From Rheinheimera oceanensis (lineage in GTDB: Bacteria; Pseudomonadota; Gammaproteobacteria; Enterobacterales; Alteromonadaceae), in the NCBI RefSeq assembly GCF_018831085.1, contig NZ_JAGPNM010000001.1:868001-932000 (forward strand): 64,000 nt of DNA, given 5' to 3'. Shown here piece after piece: positions 18,908 to 26,273 of this stretch (positions are counted from its first letter, which is position 1; each line of letters opens with the position of its first letter). The notes beneath the pieces were generated by a model, which searched no databases, was not told the origin of the DNA, and was given only the letters and a program-made list of their open reading frames with translations. The position numbers were made by a program, and so were the translations under genes.

Positions 18908-19309
18908 TTATTGCTGTGTAAAAACTTCAGTGTCGTCCTGAGTATCCCCGCCCGATGGCCCGGTATCCGACAGCCGGCTGGCCAACCAATATTGAATAGT
19001 GACATTAGCTAGTACTGCTGTGGTTTCAGCATATGCTGGCTGTGGGTAAGGTTTCTGATCTAACGCCCGCACCATATAAGACGAAGCAAAAAACACACAA
19101 GCCCCCAGGCCAACTGCAGCTAAGGCATTTTTATAATCATCGTTGTCGCGGGTAACAAAAAATAACATCAACATGGCACAGCAGGCAGCCATGTAAACTG
19201 CGACGTAATTAAAAACATTATTACCAACAACAACACCAAGGGTATAAATGCTCAGATACACCAGCACCGGTGCAACCAGCATAAATGTAGATTTCATATA
19301 CCTGTACAT
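18908..19309 (-). CDS. Small membrane protein, function unknown
   Basis: A 133-residue protein with three or four predicted membrane helices (about 8-28, 35-53, 63-80 and perhaps 88-105) and a soluble, acidic C-terminus (GPSGGDTQDDTEVFTQQ). AGGAG lies 8 bases before the ATG at 19309, which supports translation. I recognise no family. It starts a stretch of accessory genes and is separated from the acrAB promoter region by about 240 bases. Confidence 0.65.
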   Translation of the reverse strand: MYRYMKSTFMLVAPVLVYLSIYTLGVVVGNNVFNYVAVYMAACCAMLMLFFVTRDNDDYKNALAAVGLGACVFFASSYMVRALDQKPYPQPAYAETTAVLANVTIQYWLASRLSDTGPSGGDTQDDTEVFTQQ

Positions 19310-19654
19310 GCTGTAAGCTCCTGTCGTTAAGTGTTAGTTGTCATGTTCAACCGTGTTCAACATTACGCCAGCAAAAAACAAACCAACCATATAATATTGT
19401 TTTTATTGAATTACTTTAAAAACACCTTGGCTTGCTTCTGTAGTATTTACAAAAAGTACTGGAATTTTTTCCCGCTACCGCCGTTGCTAATGGTTAAAAC
19501 AGCACAGAAGGGCCAACCGCCATCCTCCTTAACGTTATTCAGAAGTTAAGCCGTAAGCCAAAGCAGTGATGAGGTTGGTGAGATGGGGTAAAACACAAAC
19601 TACGGCTGATAGTTGCGCCAATCAGCTAACCGCTCATGCCGGTAATACAAGAGG
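19310..19654. other. Non-coding stretch, no clear feature
   Basis: About 345 bases between two minus-strand genes. Its middle is AT-rich (near 19380-19480), and GTTCAAC occurs twice close together near 19348-19360. No convincing gene, RNA or terminator is seen. The lower GC than the flanks marks the edge of the accessory segment. Confidence 0.5.
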
Positions 19655-19972
19655 TTACTTTACTGACGTTAAGTGCTTACGTTTATGCGCTTTATCAATA
19701 GCGATGTCTTCGGCGATAGTTTTTTCCGGCATTACATCTTCCCAACTACGCGGACCGGCAATAAGGCCGCTACCAACATCGGCCAGATCCTCAGGGATTT
19801 CAGCAGTAAATAGTTCGTCAGACCATTTTTGTGCTTTGGCCAATAGCCAGGCTTCAAATTCTGCTGTGCCGTGTTTTGGTCTGTCCGCGCCAAACAGTCT
19901 TTCAGAGCGTGCTTTTGCCCGCTCCAGCATCCACTGTTCAAATTCGGGTGAATCGGGTGAAGGTCTTTTCAT
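19655..19972 (-). CDS. Small acidic protein with an internal tandem repeat, function unknown
   Basis: A 105-residue soluble protein. It contains two related helical units of about 21 residues: SPEFEQWMLERAKARSERLF (residues 8-27) and TAEFEAWLLAKAQKWSDELF (36-55). The end is basic (KAHKRKHLTSVK). It is the third gene of an operon, 5 bases after the membrane-protein gene that follows the putative toxin. An accessory immunity, chaperone or adaptor role is possible from position, but nothing in the sequence proves it. Confidence 0.65.
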   Translation of the reverse strand: MKRPSPDSPEFEQWMLERAKARSERLFGADRPKHGTAEFEAWLLAKAQKWSDELFTAEIPEDLADVGSGLIAGPRSWEDVMPEKTIAEDIAIDKAHKRKHLTSVK

Positions 19973-19977
19973 TTTTA

Positions 19978-20553
19978 TTACTGATAGCGCTGTTTGTATT
20001 GTGTAATTAATAATTCAATCTGCGCGGTTACTTCATCGCGGGACGGCTTTGCGCCAGTTGCAAGCTGCTCATCAAACCAATCAAGTATTTCGCGGTTAAC
20101 TAAATAAGACTCGTCGTGGCAATAAGCCTGCTGATTTATCCATATCTGCCCCGAAAACGCAGCGGTGCGGCTTAACTTATCGCAGTAGATAAACCCTTTG
20201 GCTGGTAAATATTCACCCAGAAAAACCCCCACAGCAAAACGCGATGCCAAAACCAATAGCAAACAAGGCAACGCAGCTTTTAATAGCTTGTCCAAATTCA
20301 GCTGCGGCAATACTGGCAATCCCCTGCCAAGCAAAATATAGCTGAGCATCAGCAGCACAGGCACCAGCCATAATGCAGCTAAGGCGAATGGCATGACATC
20401 GATATAAAAAGCTTGTGCTGCAGGTTGCCAAAGTGTTTTGAAAGTAATCCAGGCTTCATTAACAATTAGAAAACATGCAAGCAGCAGTACTACGCTGTAA
20501 ACAAGAGCCAATCCTTTTTGAAAAAATGATAGCTTAGAATTATCAGCAATCAT
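19978..20553 (-). CDS. Three-helix membrane protein, candidate immunity protein
   Basis: A 191-residue protein with three hydrophobic helices (about 13-33, 55-75, 90-112). A soluble C-terminal region follows, with two Cys (in IYCDKL and AYCHDE) and an amphipathic end. An odd number of helices with the N-terminus inside would put the two Cys in the periplasm, where they could pair. The start codon overlaps the stop of the upstream putative pore-forming protein by one base (TAATG). Small multi-helix immunity proteins guard against pore-forming effectors, so immunity is a reasonable inference. It also resembles poorly described DUF1240-like membrane proteins; that likeness is from memory. Confidence 0.6.
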   Translation of the reverse strand: MIADNSKLSFFQKGLALVYSVVLLLACFLIVNEAWITFKTLWQPAAQAFYIDVMPFALAALWLVPVLLMLSYILLGRGLPVLPQLNLDKLLKAALPCLLLVLASRFAVGVFLGEYLPAKGFIYCDKLSRTAAFSGQIWINQQAYCHDESYLVNREILDWFDEQLATGAKPSRDEVTAQIELLITQYKQRYQ

Positions 20554-21494
20554 TAATATCGCTCCAGTCTCGGGATGGCGAAGAAACGATGCAAAAACCC
20601 CATCATGTCTTCTGAATATTGATTGCTAAGTTTATCTGCAGCATGACGGGAATTATTTAGAGAGCGCTCTAGCTTGGCTGACTCTTGTTTCAAAAGCGTC
20701 GCTAAAGTCTCGCCGAGCATGATGTTTTTATCCAAAATACCAAATGCTAGAGCCAACCCAACACCAACAAGCACAACCAGCGCTAATGGCCCGATAGTAA
20801 AAGTTGCAACGCCACCAACTACAATTGATACTGCTGAATACGCTATCGCCGAGGCCGCCCCGGCATAAATCACATCAGCGGCAACGCCACCGACAAAGTC
20901 ATGCCAAGTTTTTTGATCCTTTAACAACTGGTCAACCGCATGAAATCCTACGGACAACACTATCGATAATACAAAGCCCCCCTTAATAGCTTTAGCCGCA
21001 TCCATTTTGCCAATACCCATAGAAACCACTTTAGGGTGGCTAGCCAGGTAACGGGTGCCGGTTAGGTGCTGTCGCAGCGATGGGTAGCCTTTAATAATCA
21101 CGTAAGTACGGCCATGATAATTTTTAATCTGATACTTGGTCAGTATATTGCCGCTTTTACTTAAATCCTTTGTCAGCACAGCCAGAGCGGCACCATCAAC
21201 AAAACTGGGGGCAAATGAAATAAGACTTTTCAGCCCCTCACTTCTGCGTTGCCACAGCGCTGTTAAGCCCGAATGCTCTTGGCTAAGATTTTCCAGCCAG
21301 AACAATATCTGCTGTTCATTTAAACCTTGTTGCAGTTTTATATTTACCGCCAGCTCAAAAAATTCAGCTTCATTCATAACAAACATCGTATGTGAATTGG
21401 CGGCTAATGCCTTGGTCAACGCTTCTCTTTGCTGGTTTTGCTGCGCCTGCTGGCGGATCTGGTTAGTACGCTGAATATCGTGCAGTGTTTTCAT
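20553..21494 (-). CDS. Putative membrane-inserting toxin/effector-like protein
   Basis: 313 residues. The N-terminal half (1-150) is soluble and helical, Gln-rich at the start, with no signal peptide. Then comes a segment of the type LTGTRYLASHPKVVSMGIGK (about 142-161), and a Gly/Ala/Val-rich hydrophobic hairpin region (about 170-255) with AGAASAIAYSAVSIVVGGVA and IGPLALVVLVGVGLALAFGI. A charged helix ends the protein. From memory, this arrangement matches membrane-targeting C-terminal domains of polymorphic or type VI effectors, and the YafU-like membrane proteins. No search could be run. It leads a three-gene operon with a coupled membrane protein. Confidence 0.55.
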   Translation of the reverse strand: MKTLHDIQRTNQIRQQAQQNQQREALTKALAANSHTMFVMNEAEFFELAVNIKLQQGLNEQQILFWLENLSQEHSGLTALWQRRSEGLKSLISFAPSFVDGAALAVLTKDLSKSGNILTKYQIKNYHGRTYVIIKGYPSLRQHLTGTRYLASHPKVVSMGIGKMDAAKAIKGGFVLSIVLSVGFHAVDQLLKDQKTWHDFVGGVAADVIYAGAASAIAYSAVSIVVGGVATFTIGPLALVVLVGVGLALAFGILDKNIMLGETLATLLKQESAKLERSLNNSRHAADKLSNQYSEDMMGFLHRFFAIPRLERY

Positions 21495-21634
21495 AAGCGG
21501 ATCTCATCCTTGAAAACCAGAAACATAACACAATTTACAATTTGAAAACAAATAAAATGGCGATTATGTAGCTTTTAAATAATCAGCAACACAGGTAGTA
21601 TCAAGGCGTTTGTAGCGAAATCGCGGCCAGATAA

Positions 21635-22231
21635 ATGTCATCTGAAACAATAGATTATTACAACCAGAATGCAGCTGATTTTGTTTTAGCAACCGATCAG
21701 ATTGATATGACTGCGCTGTATGCCGAGTTTCTGCCTTTGGTTAAGCCTGGTGGCCATATTCTCGATGCTGGCTGCGGCAGTGGCCGTGACGCCAGCTATT
21801 TTAAACAGCAAGGTTTTACCGTAAGCGCTTTTGATGCCAGTACAGAAATGGCACACATTGCCAGTGAGCGCTTACAACAAACTGTTATGGTGCGTACCTT
21901 TGAACAGTTGGATCAAGCAGAAACCTATGATGGCATTTGGTGTTGCGCCAGCCTGCTGCATGTTGCCAACCGAACCTTGCCTGATGTTTCCACCCGTTTA
22001 CAACGTGCGCTTAAACCGGGGGCAGTACTGTATGTGTCGTTTAAATACGGTGACACAGAGCGTGAGGTAAATGGCAGACGTTTTACCGATATGAACGAGC
22101 AAACATTAACAGCGCTGGTCGCTGATATAGCAGGGCTAACACTTAAAAAAACCTGGCTTACGTGCGATCAGCGGCCAGAGCGTAATAACGAAAAATGGCT
22201 TAATGCCTTACTGACAAAGGATGCGGTTTAG
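21635..22231 (+). CDS. Class I SAM-dependent methyltransferase
   Basis: A 198-residue Rossmann methyltransferase. Motif I is ILDAGCGSGRDASYFKQQGF near residue 41, followed by motif II-like VSAFDASTEMAHIASER and the motif IV region DGIWCCASLLHV. This resembles Tellurite-resistance/UbiE-type small-molecule methyltransferases rather than DNA methyltransferases: there is no DPPY or PCQ motif. It precedes the HNH/S24 gene with 2 bases between, so they are co-transcribed. Substrate not assigned. Confidence 0.85.
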   Translation: MSSETIDYYNQNAADFVLATDQIDMTALYAEFLPLVKPGGHILDAGCGSGRDASYFKQQGFTVSAFDASTEMAHIASERLQQTVMVRTFEQLDQAETYDGIWCCASLLHVANRTLPDVSTRLQRALKPGAVLYVSFKYGDTEREVNGRRFTDMNEQTLTALVADIAGLTLKKTWLTCDQRPERNNEKWLNALLTKDAV

Positions 22232-22233
22232 TT

Positions 22234-23757
22234 ATGGCAGGTATGCAGCAGCAACTTGATTTTATTGCTTATATCCAGCGCATGCTAAATGAGGGCGACT
22301 TTAGCGCCACCTATAAGTTTGCCCTGTTGCATGCTATTGCCGATGTCTGCGTAGAACACCCGCTGCAACAACCTGATAGTGAACTGGTGATCACGCTGGA
22401 TGATCTGGTAGATAAATTTATTCTGCTGTACTGGCATCATGCAGTGCCGTTTGCCAGCGGCAGTAACGGAGATGCTGCGCTGCTAAAGCAAAACACCGGT
22501 AAACAATCGAAAGTAATCAGCGTTTTGTATCAGTGTCAGCAAAATGATATCCGCAATATCCGCCAGTTAAAGCAAAGCCGGTATTGGAAAGAAATTTACC
22601 GCGCTACGCTGGCAACGCTAAAAGATGGCCCGTTATGGCGCCTGCAAATTTTGTCCAAACAGGCGGAGTGCTTTTTATATCCGCACACTGATAACAGCAA
22701 ATTTATTAAGCTGAACACTGGCATCGCCTATTCATTCCGCCGCTTTTACGATCTGGTAGTGTATCTGGCAAAAAATGCCTGGCTGCAAAAAATTCAGAGC
22801 ATTAAAGACAATCAACAACTGATAGGCCCGCAAAGCCAGTTGCAGCAGTTTTTATTTGGCGTTGACCGCAATGCGTTAAATAAAGCGCGCCCGGTATTAA
22901 TTGAGATTCAGCGAGGCCTGTGTTTTTACTGCAATAAACCACTGAATAATAACAGCGCCGATATTGATCACTTTATTCCCTTCGCCCGCTACTCTACCGA
23001 TTTAGGTCATAACTTTGTGGCCACTCACAGCACCTGCAATAACAGCAAACGCGATCATTTAGCGGCGCAGCTGCATCGGGACAACTGGCAAGAACAAAAC
23101 CTGGTACTTAACGAGCAACTGCTAAGCAAAGAGCTGGGAGCTTATTTTTATTGCGATGCGGTAAAGTCACGCGCAGTAAGTGATTGGGCTTACGGCGTTG
23201 CTCAAGCTAATGGTGCTAAATTATGGTTAAGTAAAGATGAGTTTGTTTATGCTGGCACCACACAGCCGGCTGTAACCCGGTTCACAACAAACACCGTCAA
23301 CGCAGCCAATGATGAAACAACTTCGTTTGCAGGCACGGCTTTGCCACAGCTGCGTTACTTTCCCAACATCAAAATCGCCTGCGGCCACTTTAAAACCGGT
23401 GATGCCAGTGACGTTGAATATGTTGATGCCCCCGCCAGCTTTGGCAACCTGAACCCGGCTAAACACTTTTTAGCCCGCGCCAGCGGCAACTCAATGAACG
23501 GCGGTAAAAACCCGATATTAAACGGCCAACTACTATTGCTTGAGCTGATTAGCCCAACCAGCGCAGGTTCACTGCAAAACAGTACCGTTGCTATAGAACG
23601 CCAGGATCAAAGTGGTGATAACCAATACCTGCTGCGTGATGTGAAAAAAATCGCCGACGGGCAATATCTGCTAATGGCTAAAAACCCCGAATATCCGCCA
23701 CTGGCAGCCGATGAAACCATGCGAACCTTCGCCAGACTAAGAGGCATAGTTGAATAA
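22234..23757 (+). CDS. HNH endonuclease fused to a S24/LexA-like C-terminal domain
   Basis: 507 residues in three parts. Residues 1-215 are a helical region with no known motif. Residues 228-275 form an HNH nuclease with two zinc-type Cys pairs: CFYCNKPL near 230, catalytic DIDHFIPFARYS near 243 and CNNSKRDH near 267. Residues about 375-507 hold ARASGNSMNGGKNP (the SM nucleophile pattern of S24 peptidases) then ILNGQLLLLELI and a possible Lys partner in LLRDVKKI. Similar S24 ends occur in helicase- and nuclease-linked defence proteins as I remember them. It is in an operon with the methyltransferase and followed by a second HNH-like gene. A DNA-damage- or phage-linked role is inference. Confidence 0.82.
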   Translation: MAGMQQQLDFIAYIQRMLNEGDFSATYKFALLHAIADVCVEHPLQQPDSELVITLDDLVDKFILLYWHHAVPFASGSNGDAALLKQNTGKQSKVISVLYQCQQNDIRNIRQLKQSRYWKEIYRATLATLKDGPLWRLQILSKQAECFLYPHTDNSKFIKLNTGIAYSFRRFYDLVVYLAKNAWLQKIQSIKDNQQLIGPQSQLQQFLFGVDRNALNKARPVLIEIQRGLCFYCNKPLNNNSADIDHFIPFARYSTDLGHNFVATHSTCNNSKRDHLAAQLHRDNWQEQNLVLNEQLLSKELGAYFYCDAVKSRAVSDWAYGVAQANGAKLWLSKDEFVYAGTTQPAVTRFTTNTVNAANDETTSFAGTALPQLRYFPNIKIACGHFKTGDASDVEYVDAPASFGNLNPAKHFLARASGNSMNGGKNPILNGQLLLLELISPTSAGSLQNSTVAIERQDQSGDNQYLLRDVKKIADGQYLLMAKNPEYPPLAADETMRTFARLRGIVE

Positions 23758-23808
23758 GCCCGGCACAAAACCCCGATTTGGTTATAATGCTTAGCTTTGG
23801 ACGCTGCT

Positions 23809-24603
23809 ATGGCTAACGATTCCCACTACCACCTGCTTGTACCCACCCGTAGCAACCACTTTAACACCTGCTTTTATTGCGGCTGTATTGCCGCTACGCA
23901 TGACTATGCGCCGCCGTTGCAGTATCTGCAGTTTTACCTGGCTACGCGCGAGGCCAGTGAGTTTTTAAAAATTCCGGTTTGTAATGAATGCCATGAGCTG
24001 GTTAAACCCTGCAAGGCTGGCACTTTGGATGAGCGGCACAAATTTGCCAAAACCAAACTGGCTAAAAAGTATGCCAAGGCACTGAGCATTTACGAGATGT
24101 GGACGACGGAAGAGTTAGCGGCGTTAGATTTTAGCCTGCGCCACAGTATTGAAGCTGGCTTAAAACTGGGTGCGGAAACCACCGAGCGGCTTAACTTTTT
24201 TGGCTTTGATTATGAAGCCGGTGGTATTAGCCAGCAAGTACAAGATAGCGCCCCGCTGGTGTTTGATGTGTTTGGCGAGTGCTTTGCCAGCTTCCGTGAA
24301 GCGCTGGATTTTGCCAGCAAGGCTTATCGCATACCGAAAAATGCGTTAAAAGAAGCCTTTGCTGATAATGGCAATAGCTTTGAACAGGCAATACAGGCGA
24401 TACACCAGCAAGTGGCGGAGAAAGAATTTAACCAGCAGCTAAAACAGCAATGCGCTGCCTTTGCCAAACAGCATAAACAAGCAGTGATTTTTGTGCATAA
24501 ACAGGTAGAGCGTTACCTGAGTGAAAACGCCGATATGACGATAACCGAAGCGCTGCAGCATTTATATGACACCAGAGTAAAGCCGGCAGCAGCCAGGCGT
24601 TAA
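23809..24603 (+). CDS. HNH-like zinc-finger protein (HVPP-type variant), function unknown
   Basis: 264 residues. I chose the ATG at 23809; an in-frame TTG at 23797 is less likely. The N-terminus has CFYCGCIAATHDYAPPLQYL and then CNECHELVKPCKAG, a two-pair zinc finger around a D-Y-APP core that resembles the HVPP variant of HNH nucleases. Near 160-190, VFGECFASFREALDFASKAY looks like a NUMOD1-type DNA-binding helix pair, as found beside HNH nucleases. The rest is helical. Nuclease activity is uncertain because the usual second His is not obvious. TATAAT at 23783-23788 may mark its own promoter. Confidence 0.65.
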   Translation: MANDSHYHLLVPTRSNHFNTCFYCGCIAATHDYAPPLQYLQFYLATREASEFLKIPVCNECHELVKPCKAGTLDERHKFAKTKLAKKYAKALSIYEMWTTEELAALDFSLRHSIEAGLKLGAETTERLNFFGFDYEAGGISQQVQDSAPLVFDVFGECFASFREALDFASKAYRIPKNALKEAFADNGNSFEQAIQAIHQQVAEKEFNQQLKQQCAAFAKQHKQAVIFVHKQVERYLSENADMTITEALQHLYDTRVKPAAARR

Positions 24604-24609
24604 ATTTAA

Positions 24610-24641
24610 CTTAAGCCATAGTTGTGCCTGGTTGGCTTAAG
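24610..24641. promoter_or_regulatory. Inverted repeat upstream of parDE
   Basis: CTTAAGCCA (24610-24618) and TGGCTTAAG (24633-24641), perfect 9-bp arms with a 14-base centre. It lies just after the preceding stop and before the parD operator. It could be a second regulatory site or a transcription stop for the upstream gene; there is no T-run. Confidence 0.5.
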
Positions 24642-24649
24642 ACTGATGA

Positions 24650-24669
24650 GCAAACTTGACAAAGTTTGC
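24650..24669. promoter_or_regulatory. Operator of the parDE toxin-antitoxin operon
   Basis: GCAAACTTGACAAAGTTTGC: perfect 8-bp arms around GACA, 44 bases before the antitoxin start. ParD-type antitoxins bind such dyads through their ribbon-helix-helix domain to repress their own operon. Confidence 0.75.
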
Positions 24670-24713
24670 CATAACAGCACAATTAGCTTAACTGCAGTAA
24701 CAGAGACAAACCA

Positions 24714-24953
24714 ATGGCAACCATGAACGTATCACTACCCGATGGTATGAAGCAATGGGTAGAACAACAAGCTGAAACCGGACGTTACAGCAATGCCAGC
24801 GACTACGTGCGGGACCTTATTCGGCGAGATCAGGAACGGGCAGCCAAAGTAGCCCACCTGCAGCAGTTAGTTGATGAAGGCATTAATAGTGGCCGGGGTA
24901 ATCGCACTATTGCGCAGCTGGAAGCAGCGGCTATGGCGAAACTGGCGCAATAA
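24714..24953 (+). CDS. parD: ParD-type antitoxin (ribbon-helix-helix)
   Basis: A 79-residue type II antitoxin. It starts MATMNVSLPDGMKQWVEQQA, the ribbon-helix-helix strand and first helix, then SNASDYVRDLIRRDQERAAK, and ends in a toxin-binding C-terminal tail. This is the ParD/CC2985 layout. It is 3 bases before the toxin gene and binds both the toxin and, very probably, the palindrome at 24650-24669. Confidence 0.92.
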   Translation: MATMNVSLPDGMKQWVEQQAETGRYSNASDYVRDLIRRDQERAAKVAHLQQLVDEGINSGRGNRTIAQLEAAAMAKLAQ

Positions 24954-24956
24954 CGC

Positions 24957-25247
24957 ATGGCTTATATTCTTAGCAACAAAGCTGAAGAAGATATAATTGC
25001 TATTTTTGTTGCCGGTGCAGAACAGTTTGGCCTGGCTCAGGCGCAGCGTTACCACCAGCAATTAACCACTACTTTTGAGTTTTTGTCTGACAACCCGCAG
25101 GCTGCGCCTGTGCGCGAAGAACTTATCCCACCTGTGCGGCTGCATCCTGTCGGTTCACACCTGGTTATTTACCAACTTGAAGATGACAACAGTATTTTTA
25201 TTATTCGCGTGAGGCACGCGCATGAGGATTGGTTAAACAATAGCTAG
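24957..25247 (+). CDS. parE: ParE-type toxin (RelE/ParE superfamily)
   Basis: A 96-residue toxin: AYILSNKAEEDIIAIFVAGA, then FGLAQAQRYHQQLTTTFEFL, VRLHPVGSHLVIYQL and FIIRVRHAHEDWLNN. These are the helix pair and beta-sheet order of ParE, whose members poison DNA gyrase. The gene overlaps the 3' end of the next, convergent gene by 15 bases. Target assignment is by family. Confidence 0.92.
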   Translation: MAYILSNKAEEDIIAIFVAGAEQFGLAQAQRYHQQLTTTFEFLSDNPQAAPVREELIPPVRLHPVGSHLVIYQLEDDNSIFIIRVRHAHEDWLNNS

Positions 25248-25859
25248 TGGCTTTACCACAAAAGCTCTGGCGCCTAAATCAAGTGCCAGCGCGCGCAGTT
25301 CGCTTTGCTGCGTTACCGGCGCATAGGCAAAGCAGGTTACCTGCAAGCCTGCCTCACTGGCAGTGTGAATAAACTGGCATACATCACTAAAGCCCAGTTG
25401 TATTGGCTTAACCGCTTGCTGATAGGCCGGCGGGTTGCTGGCCGGCAGGTATATTTCCAGCTTTTCTACTTCCAGCTCCATTAGCTGCTGGCATAATGCC
25501 GCGGCCTCATTTGGTGGCACCAAACCATAAGTTACCAATGTAACCGGCACACCATGGCGTTTGGTTTTAAAAGCCGGTAAAAATGCGGCCAGCAGTTCCA
25601 GCTGCAACAGCGGATCGCCGATACCGGCAATAGCCAGGCCTTGCAGCTCGAACTCGGTAGAGGCCTGCTGCTCGTAACCGGCCTGATAGGCTTGCTCTGC
25701 GGCGTCCAGCAACTGCTGTGCAGTAGGCTCTGCCGCCAGTTGCGCCGGCAGTTGGCTATTACCCTCCAGTTGCAACAAGGATTGGGCGGCCGCTAACCGG
25801 CTGCCGCTTTGCAGCGTTAAACGCTGCTGCTCAAAATAATGGTAAGCGGATGATGACAT
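25233..25859 (-). CDS. TIM-barrel-like protein, function unknown
   Basis: 208 residues from the ATG at 25859; the frame stays open further upstream to 25997 but that part looks non-coding. The middle reads IAGIGDPLLQLELLAAFLPA, VTLVTYGLV, EVEKLEIYLPASNP and LQVTCFAYAPVTQ, evenly spaced strands and helices like the later half of a radical-SAM barrel. The CxxxCxxC cluster motif is absent, so it is not a radical SAM enzyme as encoded here. Function not assigned. It overlaps parE tail to tail. Confidence 0.6.
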   Translation of the reverse strand: MSSSAYHYFEQQRLTLQSGSRLAAAQSLLQLEGNSQLPAQLAAEPTAQQLLDAAEQAYQAGYEQQASTEFELQGLAIAGIGDPLLQLELLAAFLPAFKTKRHGVPVTLVTYGLVPPNEAAALCQQLMELEVEKLEIYLPASNPPAYQQAVKPIQLGFSDVCQFIHTASEAGLQVTCFAYAPVTQQSELRALALDLGARAFVVKPLAIV

Positions 25860-26042
25860 TGCGATACTCCACAAAAAGCCTGAGCAGAAAGTAACACAAG
25901 CCGGTTTGGCTGTCTTGTTACGGCCGTAATGATCTTTTGCACAAAATATTGACGCAGAGCAGGTTTTAGCCTGATAAAACTGCCGCCGTGCCGGCAAAAC
26001 AGACTAATATAAATAAGAATATGCTAATTTATGAGGTGAGTT

Positions 26043-26237
26043 ATGCAAGCTAATGTAGGTGGTATAGATAAAGGCATACGCATTATTGCCGGTATGACAT
26101 TAATGCTGCTGGCCGCAACCGGCTACATAGGTATATGGGGCTGGCTGGGTATAGTGCCACTGCTGACCGGGTTGTTTAACTTCTGCCCGCTGTATAGCCT
26201 GCTGGGAATTAAAACCGGTAAAATTAACCGCACTTAA
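26043..26237 (+). CDS. DUF2892-type small membrane protein
   Basis: 64 residues: MQANVGGIDKGIRIIAGMTL, two membrane helices, and NFCPLYSLLGIKTG. The last motif, CPLY followed by LLG, is the signature of the DUF2892/YgaP-like inner-membrane family, which often accompanies rhodanese or sulfur genes. No such gene is adjacent. GAGGTGAG lies just before the ATG. Confidence 0.85.
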   Translation: MQANVGGIDKGIRIIAGMTLMLLAATGYIGIWGWLGIVPLLTGLFNFCPLYSLLGIKTGKINRT

Positions 26238-26243
26238 GTACAA

Positions 26244-26270
26244 CGGCGCCCAGAGGCGCCGTGATATTTA
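26244..26270. terminator. Hairpin between convergent DUF2892 and S9 peptidase genes
   Basis: CGGCGCC, loop CAGA, GGCGCCG, followed by TGATATTTA. The 7-bp GC stem is strong and the tract after it is only moderately T-rich. The position between two converging genes makes a shared terminator likely. Confidence 0.6.
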
Positions 26271-26273
26271 AGC

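Noticed and set aside
23783..23788. Strong promoter before the HVPP-like gene
   Set aside because: TATAAT is perfect, but no acceptable -35 lies 16 to 18 bases upstream, so it is only mentioned as possible.
25233..25859. Radical SAM enzyme
   Set aside because: The fold pattern is similar but the three clustered Cys are absent.
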